From the NCBI GenBank assembly GCA_021521415.1, contig JAIQDT010009123.1:48719-112718 (forward strand): a stretch of 64,000 bases of DNA, read 5' to 3'. The notes under the pieces are model-generated. The model saw only the letters and a list, made by a program, of their open reading frames with translations, did not search any database and had not been told where the DNA came from. Source of the DNA: Bidens hawaiensis. Lineage: Eukaryota > Streptophyta > Magnoliopsida > Asterales > Asteraceae. Of the stretch, positions 1 to 11,601 are shown piece after piece. The first letter of the stretch is position 1. Each line of letters begins with the position of its first letter. Made by a program: the position numbers and the translations under genes.

Positions 1-1200
1 ATGGCAATAGTTAAACAATTAAATTAAAAATCATTATTGTTTACTCCATACATAACTCGATTAGAAAGCACCTATTGGGTAATATAACAATCTTAAACTC
101 AAATTGATCAAGGGCAATACGTTAATTACCCATTCAATGCACCAACCAAGGGCGGATGCAAGAAAAATCTCATTATCAGTCAGTTCTCCTCCTTTAAGTA
201 ACTTGTAGCTATCAACAACCGAGAGGCCCCGATTCAGTTTTCCGACAAAAAGCAATTTCAATTTGGTTTTTAATGCAAAACACATTATTTTCAATCGAAC
301 AATTGAAAGAAATATAGCAGTATTCTTACCTCCGGGTATGTTGTAGGCAAACATTTGCAAAGAAATAAGCAAACAAACACAATCACTCTATTAAATTATA
401 TGCGGTTCCTTTCTTAGAAGATGGTATTATATAATGTTAATAGATATTAGACATAAGAGATATATTAACTTATGAGCTAAAGAAAGTGCCTACTTTTGAC
501 AATCTAAAAAAAAAAACTTAGTATTGAACTCTTTTATCATTCATATACAACATGATCGTGATAACACTAGTTACACAGGGAAAAAAAACAATATGCTTAT
601 AAATTTTAAATGTCTTATAAAATGCTTACCAAGTTACTAGACATATTAACCTTACTGAACCTGCACCATTTCATTATAGAAAGTGCATAATCAAATCCAG
701 ATGATAGACAAACATGCATGAAGAGCTATTTTATCGAGTCAAAGGTGTAACAATTTTGACGTCTCAATTTGTGATTTTTGTTATAATAGATTAACAACAT
801 AATGTGAGTGACAAATCTTCACCTATATGTACAATAATCAATTGCAAGCTTGATATTAATATTATACATAAGATTAAGAATGGATTGTCGGTGCCAGTCT
901 TTTTCATTGAACTTCACCAGACTTTAAATGCAATTATTTCCAACCACCAAATAACTCTATGTCTTGCTCTGATGGCCAAGTATAGTCTATGTTTTATATT
1001 AGGCATGTCTTTGATTTTTTCCTCACAGGTTCGACTCCTTCATACTGGTTGGTTTACATTTTTGGACCCCTCAAGACCAGATTGATATCTTATATGTTAT
1101 TTTTTCGTAGCTTACTAATTTATGATTATGCTTCACTGTTATAACATTACACTGACCAAATTCGCATTGGTTTATCGTCGTAAAGGCGCAAGTTTTTTTT
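1..1200. other. AT-rich intergenic stretch, no gene seen
   Basis: No reading frame here shows a family motif, plausible exon structure or codon bias on either strand. The short open frames have low-complexity translations. I see nothing else to annotate. Confidence 0.5.
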
Positions 1201-1660
1201 ATTTGTTTTAAACTAGGAATTTACCCGGCGCGTTACGCCGGGCAGGCCGGTAAAATTTGGGTGGTGGTAAAACTCAAGCTTTGTCCGCCTCAAGCGTTGA
1301 GATGATAAGTCGACGTGAATTCAGTCGGTTTCTTACGATACCAGAACTAAAACAAAAATGGTAGTTGGTCGGTTTTCGGTACGGTGGTACGAAAATGGCA
1401 GTTGGTCGGTTTTCGGTACGGTGGTACGAAAATGGCAGTGACTTTACGCGAATTTGGTTGGCTTTTTTCTCGTTGGTTACGGTACCGGAACTAAAACAAA
1501 AAATAAATAATAAAATTGGCATCCGGACGCCTTTCGATATGTTTTTTATGGTAACGGAACTAGAACGAAAAAACCAAATAAAAAACTTAGCATTGTCAGT
1601 CCCGGATGCTGATGCAGTGAGTTTACACGAATTCAGTCCTTTTCAATTACATAAACAAAA
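1201..1660. repeat. Repeat cluster with GC hairpin and 36-bp tandem duplication
   Basis: At 1224-1242 the sequence CCCGGCG, a CGTTA loop and CGCCGGG form a 7-bp-stem hairpin in an otherwise AT-rich setting. A 36-bp unit starting AAAATGG follows at 1356 and 1392, with a third partial copy at 1428. Looser copies of an ACGGTACCGGAACTAAAAC-like motif occur near 1330, 1480 and 1545. The open frame across this block is a by-product of the tandem repeat. It is probably a transposon-derived repeat, but I cannot name the family. Confidence 0.55.
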
Positions 1661-2020
1661 ATTGCCGTTAGGTCGGTGCTCGTTAAAATTAATATCAATT
1701 TCTAATCAAATGAAGAAGTGGTATTGCTGTTGTAGTTATATATTGTACATGTAGCCTTTAATCATTGCATGGCGAACCCATAAATTTTTTGATGGGAGTG
1801 GAAAACTTTAAGGTTGTATGGCTGGCTGAAGGCTCCAAATGTACATCCTGAAGTGAATGAATGCCATGATATGGTTTTTCTCCTTGACAAGATAAACATT
1901 GCACTAGATGCGGTAAATATATTTCCAGTGAAATCCACTAGAAAAAATGCCAATTCGACTTGCAAATTAACCCCATTGATTAAGTACATTCTGTATTGAG
2001 TCATCGACAGGTGACAAAAG

Positions 2021-4865
2021 ATTACTACAGCTGCTAGACCAACATGGGCACCTGCTAAAGGCGGTAACGAACAAGGTGGAACACGAATTTTTGGTCCTTC
2101 TCAGAAGTACTCATCTAGAGATATTGCTTCTCACACAACTCTTATACCCAGGTTACTTGTCACTCAAACTTTCATTTCAACTTTCTGAAGAAGATCAAAC
2201 TGATCATATTATTAGAATACATATCAACTTCGCCTAATTAGTAGCTAGCTCTACGCTTGTAAACGATCATAATGTTCAGTGAACTGTTTGTGAACCGTTT
2301 GGCATGATTATGTCTCTGCCTAATTAGATTTCTTGGCTTAGAAAAGCACAAAAGCTTGTAGAAACTAGGGTTTGGAATATGATAATCTTTTATTACTTAG
2401 CAACAAGATGTTTCAGTTATTTGTCTTGAGTTTTTGATTTCCAATTCAAACTTTCAACAATACAAACACATAAAACGCAAAATCTTTCAAGAACGCAACG
2501 TAAAAACAAAGCCCATCTTTGAAAACATATAAATATATGATCTTTGATGGAACCTAGAACGGGGTGTTTTAGATATTTACCTTTAATTGCCTCGTACAAG
2601 GGTTTGACTACGTTGTACAACAAACTTTTGGATTTGGTCATCCTGCTTGCTTACCAGACCAAATCCAAAAGCTACTTTTACAATGTGGTCAAACCCTCAT
2701 GTCCAAGTCAATAATAGGTAAGCATTTACAACACCCATTCAAGATTTCATCAAAGATTGTATAAGTGTGTTTGTTAAGGTTGGTTTTGTTATAGATGCTA
2801 TGTTTTTGAAGGATCTATCTTTTTATGTGTGTCTTTTTGGGATTTTGAATTGGAAATAAGAAAGTCAAGACTTGATTCCTTAATTTATGCAACAAAGAAT
2901 TTCCATTTAGCGACCAACAATATGGAGAAAGTTGTATTTATAGCAAACTAATTTTACGTGGCGAAGTAAAATCTGTTGTTAATCGAGTAACCTAATAGTG
3001 AGTAGGCTCGATGATCTTTATTATATTAGATGATGTGTCAATATTGCTATTTTTAAATGTTAATCGGTGCTTACTACTACAGAAAGGAGGGCCAAGATAC
3101 ACAAGAAGAACTAGAAAGGAGAGACCTCAGAGAGGAGTTAGAGGAGCGTGAACGAAGGCGCTTTTCATCTAAAGATGATAGTGATGATGACAGGTATCTT
3201 TTTTTGCAGTGCAGATGTTAATGACTCTATGTGATGCCATTTTGATTATTTTAAACCTTTAATGATAAAATGTGCGATATATTACTTGCTCGCTAGTGGA
3301 TCAACTAAGGTGGAAAAGTGGGCTGAGTGTGTAACGGGTCAAAACGGGGAATTTAAGATAAAAAATATGTGCTAATAGTGCAGCTTTTGTTTAATAGAAT
3401 GCCGATTTAAGATTTTACTTACATGTTTGACCTGTAAGAAATAAAACATAACTAGAAGCAACCCATTCATGGTTTTGTAGTATACATATTCTAGTAACAT
3501 TAATATAAAGACATGTTTATATTTACATTGATTGACAAAGATGCATGAAGGGTTTTGTGTGAGACATTTGGTTCACATATTCTACTATATCAATACAGAG
3601 ATGGGTTTACCCACAGAACCATTAAGAAAGCAGATTAACTAAATGTTTTGATTTCAATATTTATAATATTTATGGCATTTTTTTGTTGTTAGTGACGAAG
3701 ACGATGATGACGAGGACGATGAAGAAGCACTTATGGCAGAGCTTGAATTAATAAGAAAGGAAAGAACCGAGGAGAAACGACGACAAGTGAGTAACTTATT
3801 TTTTTACCAATTCTTCATTTACTTATAGATACAGGTAATGCTTGTAATAATATTGTTTTTGAGGTTATAATTAATTCATTAAGTTATAGGTTTTGATAAA
3901 CAACATTTAGGGCTATGACTAGCAACTAATTTTTCTTATAGGAAGAAAACAATTTTTTTTAATCATAAACAACCAACCAACACAAACATCTTAAAAGTGG
4001 TTATATTCACTACTTACATGATGTTATCATAACAACTAACCACCTAAAATTGGTTATGAAAATCAGTTGTTAAGTGTAGCCGTAAGGGCCATGTTTAGCT
4101 GGCCTAATTAAAATATATAAAATGGACAAAGACAGGTTTGTGGTTAACCCGACCCGTTTCAACATGAGCCTGTTTTAAAACTTTTAACCAACATGTTTGT
4201 CTTGCCTATCTTGCCCTTTGCTTCTCATATGCCACCTTTTTGGGTTTTTAACATTTTATGTTTTTCTTTATTTAAATAAGAATTTATAGTTCAAAGAGGT
4301 GGGATTAATTAATTCATATCTTTTTACAGGAACGCGAAGAGCTTGAAGAGGAACTTAAACGTAAAGAGGCAGAGACAATACGAGGAAACCCGTTGCTTAA
4401 CAACCCAACATCTTTTAATGTAAAACGACGGTTTGTTGCCTTGTCTATACTCTATATTCGTATGTACAGGTGACAAAGTTAACCCATTTACTTGCATATG
4501 GGTTAATTTGTTACCTCTTAACGGATTAGTCAAACATGTAAAATAAAAAAAATGCCATAATTGGTTGACCTTTTAATAATCCTACTTAGCTGTTGAAATT
4601 GTTAAAAAAATGCAACCTGGTTTCTAAATTTGGTAATAAAATTTAAGTTTGTTTCAATTGCATGCTTAATTTGAAGCTGGTTTCTAAATTTGTGTTTTTT
4701 TATCATATTTACACACTTGTTATAATAAAAAATTTCAGGTGGGACGATGACGTGGTTTTTAAGAACCAAGCTCGTGGGGAAACGAAGGCTCCAAAGCGTT
4801 TTATGAATGGCACCATTCGCAGCGACTTCCATCGCAAGTTCCTACATTATAAGTACATGAATTGA
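2021..4865 (+). pseudogene. CWC15: CWC15-like spliceosome-associated protein gene, start codon lost
   Basis: CWC15 is a component of the Prp19-associated, activated spliceosome in the nucleus. Exons at 2021-2151, 3083-3193, 3693-3786, 4330-4430 and 4739-4865 join in frame (about 187 codons) with GT/AG at every junction. The N-terminus carries the hallmark TTAARPTWAPAKGGNEQGG, then GPSQKYSSRD. The middle is acidic and charged (DDDDEDDEEALMAEL). The C-terminus has [19 protein letters not shown] and ends FLHYKYMN, where the family usually ends in FLHRYMK or similar. Two defects stand out. The expected ATG is ATT at 2021-2023, with an in-frame TGA just upstream and no other Met before exon 3. The family's basic/acidic segment of about 35-40 residues between exons 2 and 3 is missing (usual length about 230). 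There are no frameshifts or nonsense codons, so it may be a young pseudogene, a paralogue with an unrecognised start, or a base-call error at the ATG. Confidence 0.75.
2420..2875. repeat. Long inverted repeat (hairpin) in CWC15-like intron 1
   Basis: Two arms of roughly 220 bp, about 2420-2640 and 2658-2875, are imperfect reverse complements around a 17-bp loop. The inner arms are the clearest: GGGTTTGACTACGTTGTAC and CTTTTGGATTTGGTC on the left pair with GACCAAATCCAAAAG and a TGGTCAAACCC end on the right. The outer arms pair through TTTCCAATTCAAA. This is either a fold-back MITE or an inverted duplication. If the host intron is transcribed it would make a long hairpin RNA able to feed small-RNA processing. 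Confidence 0.7.
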
Positions 4866-6491
4866 TTTAAGATTTTTAGGTAAGAAATTGAAAACAAGAA
4901 GCAGAATATAAGATTTTCTGGTGCCATATATAACATGTGGATTTGGTTCATATGTTTGTTTATGATTGTATAATATTAATATCTTGAGTGTATTGAATTT
5001 GTGAGCTACTTGGAAATTGGAATAGTTATTATTTACATTAGCTTTACTTTATATTATGTTTGATTTTCTGCGTTTGATCGTTTTAACTTAGCTTGACTCG
5101 AGTTTTAGCAAATAAATCATTAGCGTCACACACGTTAAAATGTATTATTAGTATTATGGTATAAAAGAGTTTGATTTAGCTTGATTAGATGTTCTTGATC
5201 AAGTTTCTTCATAAATACATGAAGAAATGAGTCTTTTATCTAGCAAATAAGTTAACAGCTTCACTTGTTAAAACTTAAAAAAAAATGCATTAGCATTATG
5301 GTGTAAGGCGTACAAGAGCCTATGGAAATGGTTTTATGTGGCTCACCTATTACTTTGAAACATAGGTGTACGTAACAACCAAGTTTTTTGAATGGTTTAA
5401 AAGAGTTTGATTGACATAAAACATATCTTTCTCCAAAATAAGTACCGAGTCATATACTATAAACTATATTAATTTAATAATGTAACTTTTCAATAAAATA
5501 TATTTAAGAGATTTCATCATTTAAACGAATACCAAATTTCAATATATTAGCCATGATTCTCGAGATATTTTCTTATTAGTTTTTTATTAATCTTTTTTGA
5601 CATAATAGACAATTTTATAATTATTATTCGGCTAAATAATTGTGTTCGAGATCATAACATGGACCATGGGCCGACAAAATAGATAAACTAAATGAAAAAT
5701 ATCTTCTAATACGAATTTAATCAAAATATTTGTTGCTCTCTATTCTTATTTGTATGTTCCATTTTAATATTGGATCTTATACGTGTACAAATAAACAGCC
5801 ACAAATTTCTGGGCACAAGTGAACTAACTACCAATTCACCAACTATATAAAGTACATCAATTGACTTAAATTAATGGATTCAAGGAAGATTCATACACGT
5901 TTAAAGTAAATATCTAAATTCACCCTTCTATAAATAAATTATTCTAGACTTGAATCTTAATATTTTGACTTAACATATGAAGATTGGTTTATAAAACTGT
6001 ATCATTCTATAAATCTTAATCACTTTAACAAGAAACGAGTCATACATACAAATTGTATTATCTAAAGTCTAAACCTTAAAACTTTAACGTGAACTGTTAC
6101 ATGTGAAACTACATATTTGATATTTTTCAAGTGTTGTGAAACTTAGTTTTTCTTTTATCTTATTAGGGTTTGTGTAAGTATAGAAAACGTATAAACTTTC
6201 TCTAAATCACGTACATCCAAGTTTGTGTACTTCTATTTATACGATTTAAAAATCTTAACTTATAAAAATCGAGATAAAAGTTGTTCATCATTTTTAACGA
6301 ATTGATCGTCATATGCTGACAGCTTATGTGATATCTATATGCAACACACAAAGTTTTTTTTAATTATTTCTTTCAGTTTCAGTAAATGTAGCATTCGTCG
6401 AAAATTAAGATGATTTGGCCATGGTAAACAAAATTTCCCTTTTTATGTTTTACAGACTTACCGACTATATAGTTGTCGTTTATTTTTTAGC

Positions 6492-6599
6492 ATGTTTCAT
6501 GGAATACTAAGAGAATGGATCAGGCGTAGGGTCCCCATTGATAGAATGGCTTGTGGGCTAGGAGGATTGCCCTTGATCGAAAAGTTGCTTATCGAGTGA
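6492..6599 (+). CDS. Small open frame, unrecognised (weak)
   Basis: A 35-codon frame begins MFHGILREWIRRRVPIDRMA and ends at TGA 6597-6599. It directly follows a pyrimidine-rich TTTTTTAG that could be a splice acceptor, and its base composition is richer in GC than the surroundings. It could be the last exon of a decayed gene or chance. No family recognised and no partner exon found. Confidence 0.15.
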   Translation: MFHGILREWIRRRVPIDRMACGLGGLPLIEKLLIE

Positions 6600-7175
6600 T
6601 GGATATATATGTATTTGAATTTGAATTAATGATTGTGTTCACTGTTTAGATGATTCTATCTGTTTGAGTGATGATTTAGAGAATGATATTTTATTGAATG
6701 GTTGACTAGCTATGAATGCTTGACTTTAGTTAAATCATTATTGGGTAGTCCACTACTTACCAATTTTATATTTCGTTGCATAAGTTGGTATCCAACCTGC
6801 TAACGTGATGGCCCCATCGGTACATGGGTGTCATAGATCATTCATCATAGTATATTAGTTCGCATGCTATAAAGAAAATCGGTAAATAAAACTGGATAAG
6901 TATATATTTTGAGAAACTGTAAGTTTATTGGTAAATAAAAAAATTTACAAGTTAAAATAGGTAAATATGATATTTTATAGTTCAAAACGGATTTTAAAGT
7001 TCTAGAAAAAATATAAGAGTAAAATGTTCATTTTCTTAAATTGTTTTTAATGAAATAGCTAGGTAAATTTGATATTTTAATTGATTATGATATTTTTAAT
7101 TTTGGTTGGAGGATATGATATTCTTTAAGTTTGAAATGACATGTACGAAATTTACCCTTAACTAAAAAAAGAGGA

Positions 7176-7262
7176 AAAATAATTACTTTGTCTATTTGGT
7201 TTTAGGCAAGACATGATAAAGAAAATATTCATTGTGGCCGTAAAAAGCTATTACCATGATAT
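7176..7262. repeat. Dispersed repeat, copy 1 (copy 2 at 8893-8990)
   Basis: A block containing ACTTTGTCTATTTGG and GTTTTAGGCAAGACA recurs about 1.7 kb downstream in the same orientation with roughly 75-80% identity by eye (AAAGAAA, then an AAAGCTA stretch). It is probably part of a decayed transposon. Neither copy has visible ends. Confidence 0.45.
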
Positions 7263-9381
7263 GCATGTTGGAACCACAATGCCCCGTATGTATAAAGGTG
7301 TTTTCACGCTTACTGATTATGATACGCATATATTCAAAGAAGAGATAACATATCACCTTGAAAATGTGTAGCACTATATAGGAAAGTGTTTATATCTGCA
7401 CCCGAAGGCTCAACTAGCCGCGTGGTAGAATGGGATGAGACAACCAACTCTCACACATAGTGATTCTTTTGATGATCCGCACAACCTTTAGATATGTTTT
7501 ATGATCAATCCTTTACCAACTTAGCAACACTTCTTAATGACAAGATATGGAACGCAAGATAAATAACCAAAGTAAGCTTTACTACCTTACAAATATAATT
7601 TACATGGAAAGCTTTGCAAGTTCTTATGAGCTATAATACTATGCTATCTCGGAGAAATTCCTTTAGTGATTCATGCGCCTCTTAGACTTCTTCTAAGATC
7701 AACATGTCAACTCGACTTGGCATTAATTCAAAGAAACAGTATCATACTACAAGATCAAGTAACCAAAGAACTTGCCTTTACATATTACAAAGAGAACTTA
7801 CAAATAATCTATACAAGGTAAGCTTAATAGGCATTGTTAAAGCAAATCCTTATCGGATTGATTATCGGGCTAAGATTAACTCTAATTGGTAAATTTATGA
7901 ATGATAATTAAGATTAGTATTAGAATGTTGTTAGAAACACATAGTTAAAGGTGTAAATGTATTGATATACATCTTGTGAGCGTTGTTACAAATATATTAT
8001 ATATAGAAGACAATATAGCATCTACAATTGTACTATTGTCTATAATTGTCGACCATGTTCATAGTTGGCAAATGGCAACCACACTTTCCTTCTTCATATA
8101 GAATGTCCTAACCTAGAGTATTCTACAAAGTATATAGCATAGTTACATGATATCTCCAGAGCAATCTTTATACATATTTACCAAGTAATATTCAGAGTAA
8201 TCTAGGGAATGACCTTGAAACACCAAAAATGCTCTAGACGTTATGGCTTAAAATTTAGACGGGTCGTGACACAATGCTCCTAATTCATCATGTAACACAT
8301 AATTTGGGTCCATCAAAGACTCTACTAAGGAGGGGCATGTGCCTCTTAAGTTATGTGGAAATTGAGTATTAATAAACTACCACTTCACATGTTGAGACTT
8401 TGACATGGTGAAGGCTATTGAAAAGTATGTGCCCGATTAGAGATTAAGAATGTTACACACATGACTGACCCAATAATATATCATAAGTTTTTAGTTCATG
8501 CTTCCACCCTGAATGAAACAACTCGTTATGCATGTACAGCCAATAAAGATTTGTCGTTTATGTCTATACCAACACGGCCATTGACACGAGAATGTTGTAG
8601 TCTATCTGGTTGAAATGATTAAAGGACAAGCAACCATCGGTATTGGTTACCGACGAGTGCAACGATGTCCAACAATGAAGAAGGTAGACGGCGACTCTTT
8701 GTAAGCGAAATTTACTCTAACCAAATTCTGAGCCAACTTTACCTAATGGAAACAAAAGACTGACCTAGTGATGACTGATGAGTCTCAAATGTCTAAACAT
8801 ACAAACGTTTAAAAAAAGTATTGAATTCATTCACTAAAGTCTTTTAAGATTTGTTTAAACATTTGGTCAACATATTTAAATAAAAGAAAAGGAAAAGAAA
8901 CTACTTTGTTTATCTGGTTTTAGGCAAGACAGGAAAAAGAAATTTCCCCAGTTGCCTTAAAAGCTAAAACCATACTGTACAGGGTGGAATCACATATTTT
9001 CTTTATTTTTTTTCTTAAATTTTTAAACTGGCAACAAACAGAGAATTGTTTAAATATTTTATATGAGATTACAAAATGAAAAAAGATTACTGCCAGCAGG
9101 CCCAACCCTTAAACGTCTCCAGGTTATCTCCAGTTTCGGGGAAAACCCACCCATCCGAAGGCCCACTAGTGGTAAAGTTCGAACTAGATATCACAAAGAT
9201 CTAGTCTTCCTTCAAAATCGAACTAGATATCACAAAAATCCAGTCTTTCTTCATTGAATCCTCATACCCCTCCAAATTAAATCTTCTTTTATTAAGCCAC
9301 CACACCCCTCCAATGTGTTTTTTTTTTTAATATTAACCGAGTTTCCATTAAAAAACATAGAACTTACTACAACTACACCAA

Positions 9382-9845
9382 GGGGCTGTTTGGTTCATTC
9401 AGATCTAAATGAGTCAGAGAGCCTTTGTCCCATTCAGCAACAACAATAAGTCTGAATGATTCAGACCTAATTTTAACAATTCAGGCCCTGTTTGTTTTTG
9501 CCTCTTTTCTCTGAATAGAGGAAAACGTCTGATTCGGTCAGACGTAATCAGACGTGGGGCTGTTTGTTTTTTTTCTGGCATTAAGAGATTCAGCGTCTTG
9601 ATTGCATCTGAACTAGTAAGAGCTTTTAGTGGGTCTGAAAACCTCTTAACCCAAAAAAACATACGTTTGTCTCCGGCCTCCATTAACTTCTAACCCGAAG
9701 ACTAGGCTCCATCTCCGACGACTAGAGGTTCGTCTCTAGCCTCCACCTCTTAATGATTCAGATTTCAGACATTTGAACCACCTCTTAACATTCAGGTGTG
9801 GTATTCAGATTCAGACTTAAATCTCTAAAAAAAACAAACGGGATC
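9382..9845. mobile_element. MITE with GGGGCTGTTTGG / CAAACGGG ends
   Basis: The left end GGGGCTGTTTGGTTCATTCA and the right end, read in reverse complement (TCCCGTTTG, then TTTAAGTCTGAATC), form terminal inverted repeats. The interior repeats the theme (CCCTGTTTGTTTTTGCC, GGGGCTGTTTG), so it may be compound. It is non-coding; the open frame on the minus strand only reflects repeats. The ends suit a PIF/Harbinger or hAT-derived MITE. I could not fix a clean target-site duplication. Confidence 0.55.
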
Positions 9846-9932
9846 TCAGATGTTTTTCTGTTTAAAACCAACCTGTCTAGAGTCGGAATGAATTAGATGT
9901 AGCCCCAAGTTAAATTATAAATTATAAAATAA

Positions 9933-10162
9933 TATATAAAAAAATAATATGAAGAACGTGGCAAGCCTTTAACTTTACCCTCGAATCCTCAAATTTTGCT
10001 TCTCTCTCCTCAATTACACAATCACCCAACTCCCAATTTGCTTTCTCTTCTCTCTCTTCATTTGCACAATCACCCACCACAAATTTGGAACTCAGAGCTC
10101 ACTCAACTACATCTGATTCTTGATCCAAACCCATAAAGTTTTGATCTTTATCAACTCTTCAG
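9933..10162 (+). promoter_or_regulatory. Putative core promoter and 5' leader of the kinase gene
   Basis: TATATAAA at 9933-9940 is followed by a CT-rich leader (CTTCTCTCTCCTC, CTTTCTCTTCTCTCTCTTC) typical of plant transcription starts. The leader runs to a good splice donor, AACTCTTCAG|GTTTGT, at 10162/10163. The matching acceptor is TTGTTGCAG at 11541-11543, giving a 1.38-kb 5'UTR intron. D6PK-type genes often carry 5'UTR introns. The transcription start is inferred. Confidence 0.45.
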
Positions 10163-10817
10163 GTTTGTTCTGTGTTACACTTGGTGTTTTGATTGTTTCT
10201 GCAAGTGGGTCTCATCTGATTCTTGATTTAGGACTCACCAAAGCCTTAAAGTCTTGAACTTTGTTATGTTTTTTAGGCTACTTTTGTTTTATACTTTTGA
10301 AATAGAGTCTTTTGATTGTTGCTGCAAGTGGGCTTTGCTTTTCATGTGTTGTTGATTGATTGATTTTAGGATTAGGGTTTGTTTAAATGGAAGAGATGGT
10401 GGGTGAGATCTGTCTGCTTTTCACATACCCTTTTGCTTTTTTTTAACTTTTTTTTTCCTTCTTATTCATGTGTCTCTTCTTATCTTGTTGCTTTGATTGA
10501 TAATTTGATATATAAATATATAAATAATATCATTTCATCAGTTTCTAAATTTATTTATTTGTTTCTTGATTAATTAATTAATTGGTGTCAGACACCTCAT
10601 TCAGGATCTAGTTTGAGGTTGCAGTACTTGCAGTGTTGCATTTCTAATTTGAGGTATTATTTCTAATTTTGGGTTGTGGAAAATTTTAAATCTTGATGCC
10701 AGTGCTGATTTTGGTCTGCAAATTATTTCAACATTTTTTTGGTCCAATTTGATTTCAGTTCATAGTTTCTTGATTTGTTTGTTGATGGTGATTTAGTTTC
10801 TTGAACTTGTTTTTTTT

Positions 10818-11105
10818 AGATTTTGTAACTTCCTTAATGTGTTCTTGACATTTGATGTGCGAATCACTTCTGTGACAGTTTCTCTAAGTTTTACCATTTC
10901 TAGTTGTTTGAGATTTTGTAACTTTCTTAATTTGTTCTTGACATTTGGCGTGTAAATTACTTCGTGACATATTGCCTAATTTTACCATTTCTGGTTGTTT
11001 GATTTTGTAGCTTTCTTAATTTGTTCTTGGCGTTTCGTGTGCAAGTTACTTCCAAGACAAATTGCCTAATTTTTCCATTTCTAGAGATTTTGTAACTTTT
11101 TTTAT
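10818..11105 (+). repeat. Degenerate ~90-bp tandem repeat in the kinase 5'UTR intron
   Basis: Units beginning GATTTTGTAACTT start near 10819, 10912, 11001 and 11087. Each carries TTGTTCTTGACATTTGG- or TTACCATTTCTAG-like segments. Three full copies and one partial are visible, diverged from each other. Confidence 0.65.
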
Positions 11106-11543
11106 TTGATTTTGACAGTGATTTGGTGTACAAATAAGTTTTACGATAAATTACCAAAATTTTAAATTCGTAACTTTATATTTCCATTTATTATTTCTTG
11201 ATAATGATTCTGGTACGCATATAATATGAACCCATTTTAAGTTAGCAAGTTTTATGATAAATTAATAATGGTCGAAGTTAACTTGTTGTATGATTTTAGT
11301 AGACCACACGATCCTGTAAGAAAATCTTTTTTACCCAAAGCAACCCATTTCTTCATGAAGTAATCATAATATCAGGGTATATATGTATGATATATTTAAC
11401 ACTTTGTATGACCCTATTTAGATTTCCATCCATAGTTTATTAATTTTCTTTATTCGTTCAATATTTTCAATCTTTCTTTAAAGATTCACCTTTATATCTT
11501 CTTGTGAATCATTATTTTAATTAGTTCTATTTGCTTGTTGCAG

Positions 11544-11561
11544 ATGTTTCAGTGGTTCTGA
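11544..11561 (+). promoter_or_regulatory. Five-codon upstream ORF before the kinase start
   Basis: The second 5'UTR exon opens with ATG directly after the acceptor. The frame reads M-F-Q-W-F-stop, ending 40 bases before the kinase ATG at 11602. A short uORF here could lower translation initiation on the main frame. Its use is inference. Confidence 0.4.
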
Positions 11562-11601
11562 ATCTCTTTTTGATCAAAAGAACTTTGCAAAATCTTAGAA
11601 T

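Larger units (their letters stand above)
4866..9381. other. Long AT-rich interval without a convincing gene
   Basis: About 4.5 kb of mostly 65-70% AT sequence. Open frames are short and show no recognisable domain. It holds a dispersed repeat pair (7176-7262 and 8893-8990) and a small GC-richer island near 6490-6600, each listed separately. The 3' flank of the CWC15-like gene presumably occupies the first few hundred bases. Confidence 0.5.

Noticed and set aside
1762..2004. Open frames on both strands just before the CWC15-like exon 1
   Set aside because: Neither supplies an in-frame start for CWC15 and neither shows a known domain.
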